Of a stretch of DNA of 64,000 nt, positions 18,043 to 26,142 are shown piece by piece (position 1 is the stretch's first letter; each line of letters opens with the position of its first letter). A model generated the notes under the pieces. That model saw nothing but the letters and a program-made list of their open reading frames with translations. It was not told where the DNA came from and made no database searches. Source of the DNA: JBASNZ01 sp049657775 (GTDB taxonomy: Bacteria; Actinomycetota; Coriobacteriia; Anaerosomatales; Anaerosomataceae); contig JBASNZ010000012.1 of assembly GCA_049657775.1 (NCBI GenBank), positions 1 through 64,000 of the forward strand. Reading direction: 5' to 3'. The position numbers and the translations under genes are program-made.

Positions 18043-18630
18043 GTGGCATCCGAGCGCATCCTGGTCGTTGAAGACACCGAGTTGCTTCGCCGCATCTACC
18101 AGGACAAACTCACTGCGGACGGCTACACCGTCCACACCGCGGCTGATGGTTTGGAGGCCCTTAACGTCATCCGCACAACACCACTCGACCTTGTCCTGCT
18201 CGACTTGATCATGCCCCGCATGGGCGGCCTCGAGGTTCTCGAGACCATCAAGGCCGACCCGCGCCTCTCCGCGATCCCGGTAGTCATTCTCACGAACCTG
18301 GGCGAAGAGACGTCGATCGAGCGCGCTGTCTCACTCGGCGCGGTGGACTACCTCATCAAGAACGCCGCTAAACCCTCCGATGTGGTGGCCAAGATACGTC
18401 TTGTCCTCGATAACCTGGGCGGTTCCACCAAGGCGAGCGAGTCGTTCAGGCTAGCTATCAAGGACCGCGAAGCCGACGCCGACGCGTTCATCGCCGCCGC
18501 CAGCCTCCCGCGGCGTTTCTGGTGCCCGGCCTGCGAGGTCGGACTCGTCGTCGAGGTGCTACCCGACTCGGATCGAGAGGGCTGGTACCTGGCCCACGTG
18601 ATCTGCCCCATGTGCGGACGCGAGTTCTAG
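18043..18630 (+). CDS. Response regulator with C-terminal zinc ribbon
   Basis: 195 residues. Residues 1-125 are a CheY-like receiver with the acidic pocket E10-D11, phospho-acceptor D54 (LLDLIMP), T84 and K106. After a short helical linker, residues 163-195 carry two knuckles, CPAC and CPMC, typical of a zinc ribbon. There is no HTH, GGDEF, HD or kinase domain. GTG start with AAAGGAGCTCC upstream, 16 bases after the whiG stop, so it is probably cotranscribed with the sigma factor. No histidine kinase is encoded nearby. It may pass phosphorylation to a protein partner; the function is not recognised. Confidence 0.88.
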   Translation: MASERILVVEDTELLRRIYQDKLTADGYTVHTAADGLEALNVIRTTPLDLVLLDLIMPRMGGLEVLETIKADPRLSAIPVVILTNLGEETSIERAVSLGAVDYLIKNAAKPSDVVAKIRLVLDNLGGSTKASESFRLAIKDREADADAFIAAASLPRRFWCPACEVGLVVEVLPDSDREGWYLAHVICPMCGREF

Positions 18631-18636
18631 CGCTTC

Positions 18637-18678
18637 GCACGAGGGAATCTGCACGAGGGAATCTGCACGAGGGAATCT
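18637..18678 (+). repeat. Three perfect 14-bp tandem repeats
   Basis: The unit GCACGAGGGAATCT occurs three times without a mismatch directly after the response-regulator stop codon and about 145 bases before rpsB. It could be a replication-slippage product or a cluster of protein-binding sites. Nothing in the unit itself forms a hairpin. Confidence 0.95.
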
Positions 18679-18679
18679 G

Positions 18680-18708
18680 TGGCGTCTCCCGAAGCTGTGT
18701 GATAAAGT
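18680..18708 (+). promoter_or_regulatory. Candidate promoter for rpsB-tsf
   Basis: TAAAGT (18703-18708) can serve as a -10 box with a poor -35 (TGGCGT, 18680-18685) 17 bases upstream. It lies right after the tandem repeats and leaves a leader of about 115 bases before rpsB. The -35 match is weak, so the call is tentative. Confidence 0.35.
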
Positions 18709-18823
18709 ATCGAGGCTTGTGACAACGCACGCCCGTGGATCGATGCGCCGGGTGCCGCACGAAGTGTGGTGGCGACTATCGGGATGAAGCGGGCGGAGGA
18801 AGAACCGACCAGGAGGTACCATC

Positions 18824-19687
18824 ATGGCCGCAGTATCTATGAAGTCATTGCTTGAGGCGGGTGTCCACTTCGGACATCAGACCCGCCGCTGGAACCCGAA
18901 GATGAAGCCGTACATCTTCACCGAGCGCAACGGCATCTACATCCTCGACCTCCAGCGCACCCTTCGCGAGATCGACCTCACGTACCGATTCGTTCGCGAC
19001 ATTTCGGCGCGCGGTGGCAACGTGCTGCTCATCGGCACCAAGAAGCAGGCACAGGAGTCCGTTGCCAGTGAGGCCGAGCGCGCGGGCATGCCCTATGTCA
19101 ACCAGCGCTGGCTCGGCGGCATGCTTACTAACTTCGTGACCATCCGCAAGCGGATCGCCCGCATGGTCGAGCTTGAGACCATGGAGGACAACGGCTCTAT
19201 GGCCGCGCTTCCCAAGAAGGAGGCCCTCAAGCTCCGTGCCGAGCACGGGAAGTTGAAGAAGAACCTTCAGGGCATCCGGGACATGAAGGACATCCCCGCG
19301 GCCGTCTTCGTGATCGACACCAAGCGCGAGGCCATCGCCATCGCGGAGGCCCGTCGCCTTAAGATCCCGATCATCGGACTCGTAGACACCAACGCCGACC
19401 CGGACGAGGTGGACTACGTGATCCCGGGTAACGACGACGCTATCCGTTCGGTCAATCTGATCTGCCGCATCATCGCAGACGCCGCGATCGAGGGTCGGGC
19501 CGCGGCTGGCATCATCTCCGAGCCGGTCGTCGTCGCCACCGAGCTGGCCGCCGAGCCCGCCGCCGCGCCTGATACCCAGGCGATGCCCGAGGCGGAGACA
19601 GTCGTTGCCCCTGCGGCCGAGGCCGTCGCCGAGGAACCCGCCGTTGTCGAAGAAGTACCCGCACCTGAAGAAGCACCCGCCAAGTAG
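18824..19687 (+). CDS. rpsB: 30S ribosomal protein S2 with acidic tail
   Basis: Small-subunit ribosomal protein. Residues 1-225 are canonical S2 (LLEAGVHFGHQTRRWNPKM at the start, QRWLGGMLTNF, and PIIGLVDTNADPDEVDYVIP). It is followed by about 55 residues rich in Ala, Glu, Pro and Val. The total of 287 residues is longer than the usual 230-260. ATG start with AGGAGGT upstream. It heads the conserved rpsB-tsf pair. Confidence 0.95.
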   Translation: MAAVSMKSLLEAGVHFGHQTRRWNPKMKPYIFTERNGIYILDLQRTLREIDLTYRFVRDISARGGNVLLIGTKKQAQESVASEAERAGMPYVNQRWLGGMLTNFVTIRKRIARMVELETMEDNGSMAALPKKEALKLRAEHGKLKKNLQGIRDMKDIPAAVFVIDTKREAIAIAEARRLKIPIIGLVDTNADPDEVDYVIPGNDDAIRSVNLICRIIADAAIEGRAAAGIISEPVVVATELAAEPAAAPDTQAMPEAETVVAPAAEAVAEEPAVVEEVPAPEEAPAK

Positions 19688-19736
19688 ACACCCGCTCGGC
19701 AGCAGATTCGCTGTCGCACGCGTTGGAGGTATAGCT

Positions 19737-20645
19737 ATGGAGATCACAGCAGGAATGGTCAAGGAGCTGCGCGAGATCACCGGCGCAGGAATGATGGACT
19801 GCAAGAAGGCGCTCGCCGAGGCCGATGGCAACATCGAGGCCGCTGTCGACGTCCTTCGTACGCGCGGACTCGCCGCTCTCGCGAAGAAGGCTGGCCGCGC
19901 CACCAACGAAGGCGTCGTCACCGCGTATGTGGCTGACGGTGCCCGTGTCGGCGTCCTCGTGGAGGTCAACTGCGAGACCGACTTTGTCGGCCGCAACGAC
20001 CAGTTCCAGAACTTCGTCAACGATCTGGCCGCGCACATCGCCATCGCCGCTCCCGCGGATGTACCGGCTCTGATGACTCAGACGTTCACCGGTCGCGAGC
20101 ACACGACGGAGCAGGTCCTGGGCGAGGTCGTGAGCAAGCTCGGCGAGAACATGGGCATCACGCGCTTCGTACGGCGCGAAGTCTCCGGCGTCGGTGCTCT
20201 TGGCAGCTACATCCATATGGGTGGCAAGATCGGCGTCCTCGTCGAGGTCTCCCTTGGTAACGCGGCCAACGCGAGCAACCCGGCTGTCGCGACCTTCATC
20301 AAGGACGTCGCAATGCAGGTCGCAGCCGCTGCACCGATATCGGTGGGACGCGAGTCCGTACCGGCCGACGTCGTCGCCCATGAGCTGTCGATCTACAAGG
20401 CGCAGGCAGCCGAGTCCGGCAAGCCTGAGGCCATCCAGGAGAAGATGGCGGAAGGTCGCCTCCAGAAGTTCTTCAAGGAGGTCTGTCTCGTTGAGCAGGT
20501 CTTCGTGAAGAACCCTGACATCACGATCAAGGATCTTACCGCACAGGTCTCCAAGGAGATCGGCGACACTGTGAGCGTTGTGGCGTTCGATCGCTTCCAG
20601 CTTGGTGAGACCGGTGAAGGCGGCGGCGAGTCCTGCGGCTGCTAG
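19737..20645 (+). CDS. tsf: Elongation factor Ts
   Basis: Guanine-nucleotide exchange factor for EF-Tu. ATG 19737 is chosen because TGGAGGT lies six bases upstream and the product begins MEITAGMVKELREITGAGMM as expected; length 302. The UBA-like N-terminal domain contains MMDCKKALAEADGN and the core contains VEVNCETDFVGRND. The C-terminus has a short Gly-rich tail ending SCGC. A stem-loop follows the gene. Confidence 0.96.
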   Translation: MEITAGMVKELREITGAGMMDCKKALAEADGNIEAAVDVLRTRGLAALAKKAGRATNEGVVTAYVADGARVGVLVEVNCETDFVGRNDQFQNFVNDLAAHIAIAAPADVPALMTQTFTGREHTTEQVLGEVVSKLGENMGITRFVRREVSGVGALGSYIHMGGKIGVLVEVSLGNAANASNPAVATFIKDVAMQVAAAAPISVGRESVPADVVAHELSIYKAQAAESGKPEAIQEKMAEGRLQKFFKEVCLVEQVFVKNPDITIKDLTAQVSKEIGDTVSVVAFDRFQLGETGEGGGESCGC

Positions 20646-20665
20646 TCCAACCGCACGTATCGAGC

Positions 20666-20701
20666 CAACGAGGCGGTGCGCACGCGCCGCCTCGTTGTTC
20701 T
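20666..20701 (+). terminator. Probable intrinsic terminator after tsf
   Basis: A 14-base-pair stem (20666-20679 with 20684-20697; one G-U pair) with a tetraloop is followed by the short T-rich TTCT. The stem is strong but the T-tract is minimal. Confidence 0.6.
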
Positions 20702-20706
20702 AGAAT
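20701..20706 (+). promoter_or_regulatory. Possible -10 box for pyrH
   Basis: TAGAAT immediately after the tsf stem-loop is a good -10 hexamer about 55 bases before pyrH. No clear -35 is present, since the region upstream is the terminator stem. Confidence 0.3.
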
Positions 20707-20761
20707 CGGCAAGGAACGGGCTGCATCGCCGCAATCGAACGCGCATCCGAGAGGGAGGGTC

Positions 20762-21484
20762 ATGGCCGCATTCCAGTTCAAGCGAGTCCTGCTCAAGCTT
20801 TCGGGGGAAGCCCTCATGGGCGAGCTCGGGTACGGCATCGATCCGGCCGTGCTCGAGTCACTCTCGGCCCAGATCAAGGCCGTCCACGAAGCCGGTATCG
20901 AGATTGCGATCGTTGTCGGCGGCGGCAACATCTTCAGGGGTCTCGCTGCCTCGGCCCAAGGGATGGACCGTGCGCAGGCCGACTACATGGGCATGCTCGC
21001 GACAGTTATGAACGGCCTGGCGCTGCAAGACGCGCTGGAGCGCGAGGGCGTCTTCACCAGGGTCATGAGCGCGATCGTCATGCAGTCGGTGGCCGAACCG
21101 TACATCCGTCGGCGCGCCATCCGGCACATGGAGAAGGGCCGCGTGACCATCTTCGCCGCCGGCACGGGCAACCCGTACTTCACCACCGACACCACGGCTG
21201 CACTCCGCGCCCTTGAGATCGGTGCAGACTGCATCATGAAGGCCACCAAGGTCGACGGCGTCTATGACGACGACCCCAAGACCAACCCCGACGCCGTCAG
21301 ATTCGACGAGCTGAAGTACATCGAGGTCCTCAATCGCGGTCTTCGTGTCATGGACACCACGGCCGTTTCGCTGTGCATGGACAACGATCTGCCGATCATC
21401 GTTTTCAACATGGAGGTGCCGGGCAACATCGAACGCGCGCTGCGCGGCGAACCGGTCGGGACCATCGTCAGAGGAGGCGCATAG
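20762..21484 (+). CDS. pyrH: Uridylate kinase
   Basis: Phosphorylates UMP to UDP in pyrimidine nucleotide synthesis; bacterial UMP kinase of the amino-acid-kinase fold. 240 residues with RVLLKLSGEALMG at the N-terminus, VVGGGNIFRG, and the nucleotide-site DTTAALRALEIGADCIMKA. ATG start with GAGGGAGGG upstream. It directly abuts frr (start one base after the stop), the near-universal pyrH-frr pair. Confidence 0.96.
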   Translation: MAAFQFKRVLLKLSGEALMGELGYGIDPAVLESLSAQIKAVHEAGIEIAIVVGGGNIFRGLAASAQGMDRAQADYMGMLATVMNGLALQDALEREGVFTRVMSAIVMQSVAEPYIRRRAIRHMEKGRVTIFAAGTGNPYFTTDTTAALRALEIGADCIMKATKVDGVYDDDPKTNPDAVRFDELKYIEVLNRGLRVMDTTAVSLCMDNDLPIIVFNMEVPGNIERALRGEPVGTIVRGGA

Positions 21485-22042
21485 ATGTCAGCCAAGAATC
21501 TCGCTGAGGCGAACGAACACATGGCCAAGGCGCTTGCCGCCCTTGCGCACGAGTTCAGCAGCGTTCGCACCGGCCGCGCGTCAGGCTCGCTCCTTGAGAA
21601 GATCCAGGTGGAGTACTACGGCACGCTGACACCCTTGATGCAGATCGCCTCGGTCAGCGTCCCTGAGCCGCAGATGCTCGTCATCAGCCCCTATGACAAG
21701 ACCGCGATGAACGCCATCGAGAAGGCTATCCTCGCGTCCGACCTGGGGCTTAACCCGTCGAACGACGGCCAGGTCATCCGTCTGCCGTTCCCGCCGCTCA
21801 CCGAGGAGCGGCGCAAGGACCTCGTCAAGCTCTGCCGGCACTACGCCGAGGAGTCCCGCGTGGCCGTCCGCAACATCCGTCGGGACGTGAATGAGCATCT
21901 CAAGCGCTCCGAGAAGGAGGGCGAGATCTCCGAGGACGATCTGCGTCGCGCGGAGATCGAGGTCCAGAAGGCGACCGACGCTCACATCAAAGAGATCGAC
22001 GAGATGATCAAGCGCAAAGAACTGGAGATCTTGGAGGTCTAG
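21485..22042 (+). CDS. frr: Ribosome recycling factor
   Basis: Splits post-termination ribosomes together with EF-G. 185 residues, full length. The three-helix-bundle motifs are visible as SVRTGRASGSLLEKIQVEYYG and LPFPPLTEERRKDLVK, followed by the repeated basic helix AVRNIRRD. It lies between pyrH and uppS. Confidence 0.96.
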   Translation: MSAKNLAEANEHMAKALAALAHEFSSVRTGRASGSLLEKIQVEYYGTLTPLMQIASVSVPEPQMLVISPYDKTAMNAIEKAILASDLGLNPSNDGQVIRLPFPPLTEERRKDLVKLCRHYAEESRVAVRNIRRDVNEHLKRSEKEGEISEDDLRRAEIEVQKATDAHIKEIDEMIKRKELEILEV

Positions 22043-22047
22043 ATCTC

Positions 22048-22827
22048 ATGGCCCCGACTCAAGAATCGCTCCAGGCGTTCTTCACGTCCAAGAGGGATCG
22101 TGAACTCCTGTCGCGACTCCGGCCCGAAGATGTTCCCCGGCACGTCGCCATCATCATGGATGGCAACGGACGCTGGGCGTCCAAGCGCGGTCTGCCGCGA
22201 GCTGCGGGGCACCGGGCGGGAGTCAAGGCCGTTCGAGACACCCTTGCCGCGGCGATCGAACTCGGCATCGAGTACGTCACCGTCTACTCGTTCTCCAGCG
22301 AGAACTGGCGGCGTCCTGCGGACGAGGTCCGCACGCTCATGGGCTTGTTCGTCGAGGTGCTCGAGCGTGAGCTCGACTCCCTCCAGAGACTCGGGATCCG
22401 TGTGCGCGTCATCGGCCGGGAAGAAGAGGTTCCCTCGGACACGATGACGGCGTTTCGGCGGACCGAGGTCAAGACCGCCGGTAACGAACGTCTCACCTTC
22501 GTGGTTGCGCTCAATTACGGCGGGCGTGCCGAACTCGCGGACGCCGCTCGCGCGATCGCCGCTGACGTCGCTGACGGAACTCTGTCAGTTTCCGACATCG
22601 GGGAGGATGCCCTCGCGCGGCACCTTTACACCGTCGAGATACCCGACCCCGATCTGGTGATTCGGACAAGCGGGGAGATGCGTGTGTCCAATTTCTTGCT
22701 GTGGCAGATCGCGTACAGCGAACTCTGGGTCACTGCAACGCTGTGGCCCGACTTCTCACGGCACGATCTGCTTCGTGCCGTTGTCGATTTCCAGCGCCGG
22801 GATCGCCGTTTCGGGGGTGCCAGGTGA
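22048..22827 (+). CDS. uppS: Isoprenyl (undecaprenyl) diphosphate synthase
   Basis: Cis-prenyltransferase that makes the C55 lipid carrier for peptidoglycan and surface polysaccharides. 259 residues. The catalytic aspartate is D38 in IIMDGNGRWASKRG. The C-terminal signature DLVIRTSGEMRVSNFLLWQ has Ser and Met at positions where TGGEQR is commoner. It starts six bases after frr and overlaps cdsA by four bases. Its product feeds the polysaccharide genes at 44-55 kb. Confidence 0.94.
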   Translation: MAPTQESLQAFFTSKRDRELLSRLRPEDVPRHVAIIMDGNGRWASKRGLPRAAGHRAGVKAVRDTLAAAIELGIEYVTVYSFSSENWRRPADEVRTLMGLFVEVLERELDSLQRLGIRVRVIGREEEVPSDTMTAFRRTEVKTAGNERLTFVVALNYGGRAELADAARAIAADVADGTLSVSDIGEDALARHLYTVEIPDPDLVIRTSGEMRVSNFLLWQIAYSELWVTATLWPDFSRHDLLRAVVDFQRRDRRFGGAR

Positions 22828-23654
22828 CGCAGACTGCACCCAAGACGGGAAGACTCCGTGATTTCGGCGTGCGGCTTGCCACCGCGCTCGCGATCGGCGT
22901 CGCATTCATCGGAAGCATCGTCTTCATGGGACCCGTCGGGCTGGCGCTTGTCGTCGCCGTGGTCGCCACAGCTGCCGCAGCGGAGTTCTTCGGCATCCTA
23001 AGGCGTGAGCGGCGCCTTCCCAACGAGCTCTTCGGACTGGCCGCGGTTGCCGCCATGCCGTTTGCCGCCGCGTTCCGCGGACTCGAGGGTCTGACAGCCG
23101 TCATCAGTCTTCTCGTCATCGGATCGCTCCTGTGGCACCTCGCGTTCAAGCAGGTTCGCGCGTCGGACACCGCGGTTACCGTGTTCGGTGCGGTGTACGT
23201 CGGCTTCGCGCTCGCGCACCTGGTACTCATCAGGCAGCTCGACGGTGGAACCGAACTGGCGTTGGCCACCGTTGCGAGCGTATGGGCCAACGACACCTTC
23301 GCGTATCTCGTGGGCACGTCCATCGGCCGCCACAAGATGGCGCCCCACATCTCGCCCAACAAGAGCTGGGAGGGCTTCATCGCCGGAACCCTCTTCACGA
23401 CAGCGGTTTGGGTGGCCCTCGCGTTTCTTACCGATACTGGCTTGAGTATCTGGTGGCTCGTGTTCGTGGGTATCGCGGCGTCGCTTGCGGCGGTCGTTGG
23501 CGATCTGGCCGAATCCCGACTCAAGCGGGAGGCCGCGCTCAAGGACTCGGGAAACATGCTTCCGGGACACGGCGGATTCCTCGACCGCTTCGATTCGATG
23601 ATCCTCGTGTCCATCGTCACGTACTACATGCTCGTGTTCGCGGGTGCCAAGTGA
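22824..23654 (+). CDS. cdsA: Phosphatidate cytidylyltransferase
   Basis: Integral membrane enzyme that makes CDP-diacylglycerol for phospholipid synthesis. GTG 22824 overlaps the uppS stop, giving 276 residues with about seven to eight hydrophobic segments. The family signature near the C-terminus is intact: SRLKREAALKDSG, then LPGHGGFLDRFDS. Overlaps dxr by four bases. Confidence 0.94.
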   Translation: MTQTAPKTGRLRDFGVRLATALAIGVAFIGSIVFMGPVGLALVVAVVATAAAAEFFGILRRERRLPNELFGLAAVAAMPFAAAFRGLEGLTAVISLLVIGSLLWHLAFKQVRASDTAVTVFGAVYVGFALAHLVLIRQLDGGTELALATVASVWANDTFAYLVGTSIGRHKMAPHISPNKSWEGFIAGTLFTTAVWVALAFLTDTGLSIWWLVFVGIAASLAAVVGDLAESRLKREAALKDSGNMLPGHGGFLDRFDSMILVSIVTYYMLVFAGAK

Positions 23655-24796
23655 CGGCCCCGCTCAGGATCGCCGTCCTCGGCTCGACCGGCTCCATCGG
23701 CCGTCAGACGCTCGATATCGCGGCGCGGTACCCCGACCGGGTGCAGGTGGTCGCACTGGCCGCATACGGCAATATCACCCTCCTGGCCGAGCAGGCCGCC
23801 GCGTTCTCGGTGTCCGACGTTGCCATTGCCGATGCGAGCCGGGCCTCGGCTCTTGCCACGCTCATGCCTGATGCGCGGATCGGTTCGGGCTCTGCTGCGG
23901 TTGCAGCGCTCGCGGAGCACCCCGAGGTCGATATGGTGTTGAACGCCCTTGTCGGCGCCGCAGGTCTTCGAGCCAGCATCGCCACGTTGGATGCCGGCAG
24001 GCGCCTGGCGCTTGCCAACAAGGAGTCTCTCGTCGTTGGTGGATCGCTTGTCATGTCCCGCGTGCAGCGGAGCGACCAGATGATCCCGGTCGATAGCGAG
24101 CACTCCGCGATCTTCCAGTGCCTCCTCGGCGAAGCGCACCAGGAGATCGCCCGGATATGGCTGACCGCTTCGGGCGGTCCGTTCCGGGGCCGGACGCTTG
24201 CCGATCTGGCCGACGTCACGGTCGATGAGGCGCTGTGCCATCCGCGCTGGACCATGGGTCCCAAGATCACCATCGACTCGTCGACCCTCATGAACAAGGG
24301 ACTCGAGGCGATCGAGGCGCATCACCTCTTCGACACGTCCTACGATCGCATCAAGATCGTCATCCACCCGCAGTCATGCATCCACTCGATGGTGGAGTAC
24401 GCCGACGGCAGTGTTAAGGCTCATCTGGGCGCCACAGATATGCGCATCCCCATCCAGTACGCGCTCAGCTTTCCCGAGCGGTGGCCTGCGCCGGTCGAAC
24501 CCATCGACTTCGCAACTCTCGCACGGCTCGATTTCGAGGAGCCGGACTATGAGTCCTTCCCGTGCCTTTCGCTGGCTCTGGAAGCGGGGAGGACCGGAGG
24601 CACCATGCCGGCGGCGATGAACGCCGCCAACGAGGTCGCCGTCGCAGCATTCCTCGCTCGCGAGGCGCGATTCATCGACATTCCTCGCGTGGTAAGTACC
24701 GTCATGGAGTCCCATGACGCGTCGAAGCCGACATCCGTCGACGACCTCGAGGATGTCGACGCTTGGGCCCGCGAGGCTGCACAGCGGGCGCTCTGA
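23651..24796 (+). CDS. dxr: 1-deoxy-D-xylulose-5-phosphate reductoisomerase
   Basis: First committed step of the MEP isoprenoid pathway: converts DXP to MEP with NADPH. GTG 23651 overlaps the cdsA stop, product 381 residues. The NADPH-binding loop GSTGSIG is at 11-17. Metal and substrate motifs include PVDSEHSAIFQCL and LTASGGPFRG. With ispG downstream, two MEP-pathway steps sit beside uppS, their end-user. Confidence 0.96.
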   Translation: MTAPLRIAVLGSTGSIGRQTLDIAARYPDRVQVVALAAYGNITLLAEQAAAFSVSDVAIADASRASALATLMPDARIGSGSAAVAALAEHPEVDMVLNALVGAAGLRASIATLDAGRRLALANKESLVVGGSLVMSRVQRSDQMIPVDSEHSAIFQCLLGEAHQEIARIWLTASGGPFRGRTLADLADVTVDEALCHPRWTMGPKITIDSSTLMNKGLEAIEAHHLFDTSYDRIKIVIHPQSCIHSMVEYADGSVKAHLGATDMRIPIQYALSFPERWPAPVEPIDFATLARLDFEEPDYESFPCLSLALEAGRTGGTMPAAMNAANEVAVAAFLAREARFIDIPRVVSTVMESHDASKPTSVDDLEDVDAWAREAAQRAL

Positions 24797-24864
24797 ACTC
24801 TGGCGCAGCGTTTGCTCGAACAAGACACCATCGACCGTTTCCAGCTGCAGGAAGGGCGTGACAC

Positions 24865-26118
24865 ATGACGGGCGTGCTCTCTGCCCTGAACATCGTGTTC
24901 TGGGGCGTTCTGACGTTCTCGATCCTTGTCGTCCTGCACGAGGGCGGCCACTTCCTCGCGGCTCGAGCGTTCGGCGTGAAGGTCCACGAGTTCATGATCG
25001 GACTTCCGGGCCCCGCGATACGCCTGGAAACCAAGAGGACCACGTTCGGGATAACGGCATTTCCCCTGGGCGGCTACGTACGCATCGCCGGGATGGAGCC
25101 TGGTCCGGAAGACGAGAGACTCGCCGATGCGCTCAAGGCGATCGCTGTCGCGGGAAGGCTCGATATCGCGGGCGTTGCGCGCGCGCTCGTTGTCGACCGC
25201 GACCGCGCAACAGCCCTCGTCACCTCGCTCGAAGACTATGGCGCCGTCGTGCGGGACGATCTTCACGACTACTCGCTCGTCCCCGAACTGGACGCATCAC
25301 TGGAGGCCGACGCGCTGCTTGCCCGGGCTCGCGGATGGACGTTTCGCGGTCTTTCAACGCCGAAGCGGATCGCCGTGCTTGTTTCGGGCGTCGCGGTCAA
25401 TCTGCTCACCGCGATCCTGGTGTTCACGATCGTGCTGGCCATCTTTGGCAACTACGAGGCCGGACTCACCCTGGACTTCGTTCAGCCTGGAGCGCCGGCT
25501 GCCGAGGCGGGGCTCAAGATCGGCGACACCCTCTCGCAGCTTGATGGCACCTCGTTGGAGTCGTGGGCGCAGTTCCAGCAGATGATGAACGTGACCCACG
25601 AGGGTGACACCGTAGTCGTCACGTACGTGAGGGACGGCACCGAACACAGCGCAGAGATCGTGCTCGCCGACCTTGAGGGTCACGGATTCCTGGGCGTGCG
25701 GCCCGGCTTCGTCAAGGTCGACTACAGCGTCATGCAGGCGCTCGGGATGAGCTTCAAGTGGACAGGGATGGTCTTTGCCGCGATCATCGACTTCTTCAAA
25801 CCCGCCACGTTCGCCACGTCTGTCGAGAACTCGCGGGGTGTGGTCGGCATCAGCGTCATGGCCGCGGACGCCGCCAAGGCCGGCCCACTCGACTACGCAT
25901 GGCTCATCGCGCTGCTCTCGCTGTCGCTCGGCGCGATGAACATCCTTCCGATACCGCCACTCGACGGTGGTAAGGTCGCCGTGGAGATCATCGAGCGCAT
26001 CGCTGGACGCCCCCTTGGTCGCAAGCTCTCCATCGCGGTCAGTGCAACGGGCGCGGTGTTGCTCTTCTCGCTCATCGGTTACCTCATGTATGCGGACGTG
26101 GTGCGGCTCGCTCGCTAA
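24865..26118 (+). CDS. rseP: Site-2 protease RseP/RasP family with an extra inserted domain
   Basis: Membrane zinc metalloprotease that cuts anti-sigma factors and leftover signal peptides inside the membrane. 417 residues. Zinc site H25-E26-x2-H29 (VVLHEGGHFLAARA) in the first transmembrane helix; PDZ domain about 205-280; second active-site motif NILPIPPLDGG near residue 355. Between GGYVRIAGME and the helix before LVSGVAVNL there is an insertion of about 80 residues (79-160) not seen in typical RseP. Its RATALVTSLEDYGAV stretch looks winged-helix-like. Located between dxr and ispG as usual. Confidence 0.93.
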   Translation: MTGVLSALNIVFWGVLTFSILVVLHEGGHFLAARAFGVKVHEFMIGLPGPAIRLETKRTTFGITAFPLGGYVRIAGMEPGPEDERLADALKAIAVAGRLDIAGVARALVVDRDRATALVTSLEDYGAVVRDDLHDYSLVPELDASLEADALLARARGWTFRGLSTPKRIAVLVSGVAVNLLTAILVFTIVLAIFGNYEAGLTLDFVQPGAPAAEAGLKIGDTLSQLDGTSLESWAQFQQMMNVTHEGDTVVVTYVRDGTEHSAEIVLADLEGHGFLGVRPGFVKVDYSVMQALGMSFKWTGMVFAAIIDFFKPATFATSVENSRGVVGISVMAADAAKAGPLDYAWLIALLSLSLGAMNILPIPPLDGGKVAVEIIERIAGRPLGRKLSIAVSATGAVLLFSLIGYLMYADVVRLAR

Positions 26119-26142
26119 GACGCGAAGGGGGAGGGCGAACAC

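Noticed and set aside
18701..18730. WhiG/FliA-type promoter starting with TAAAG before rpsB
   Set aside because: No GCCGATAA-like -10 element follows at 14-16 bases.
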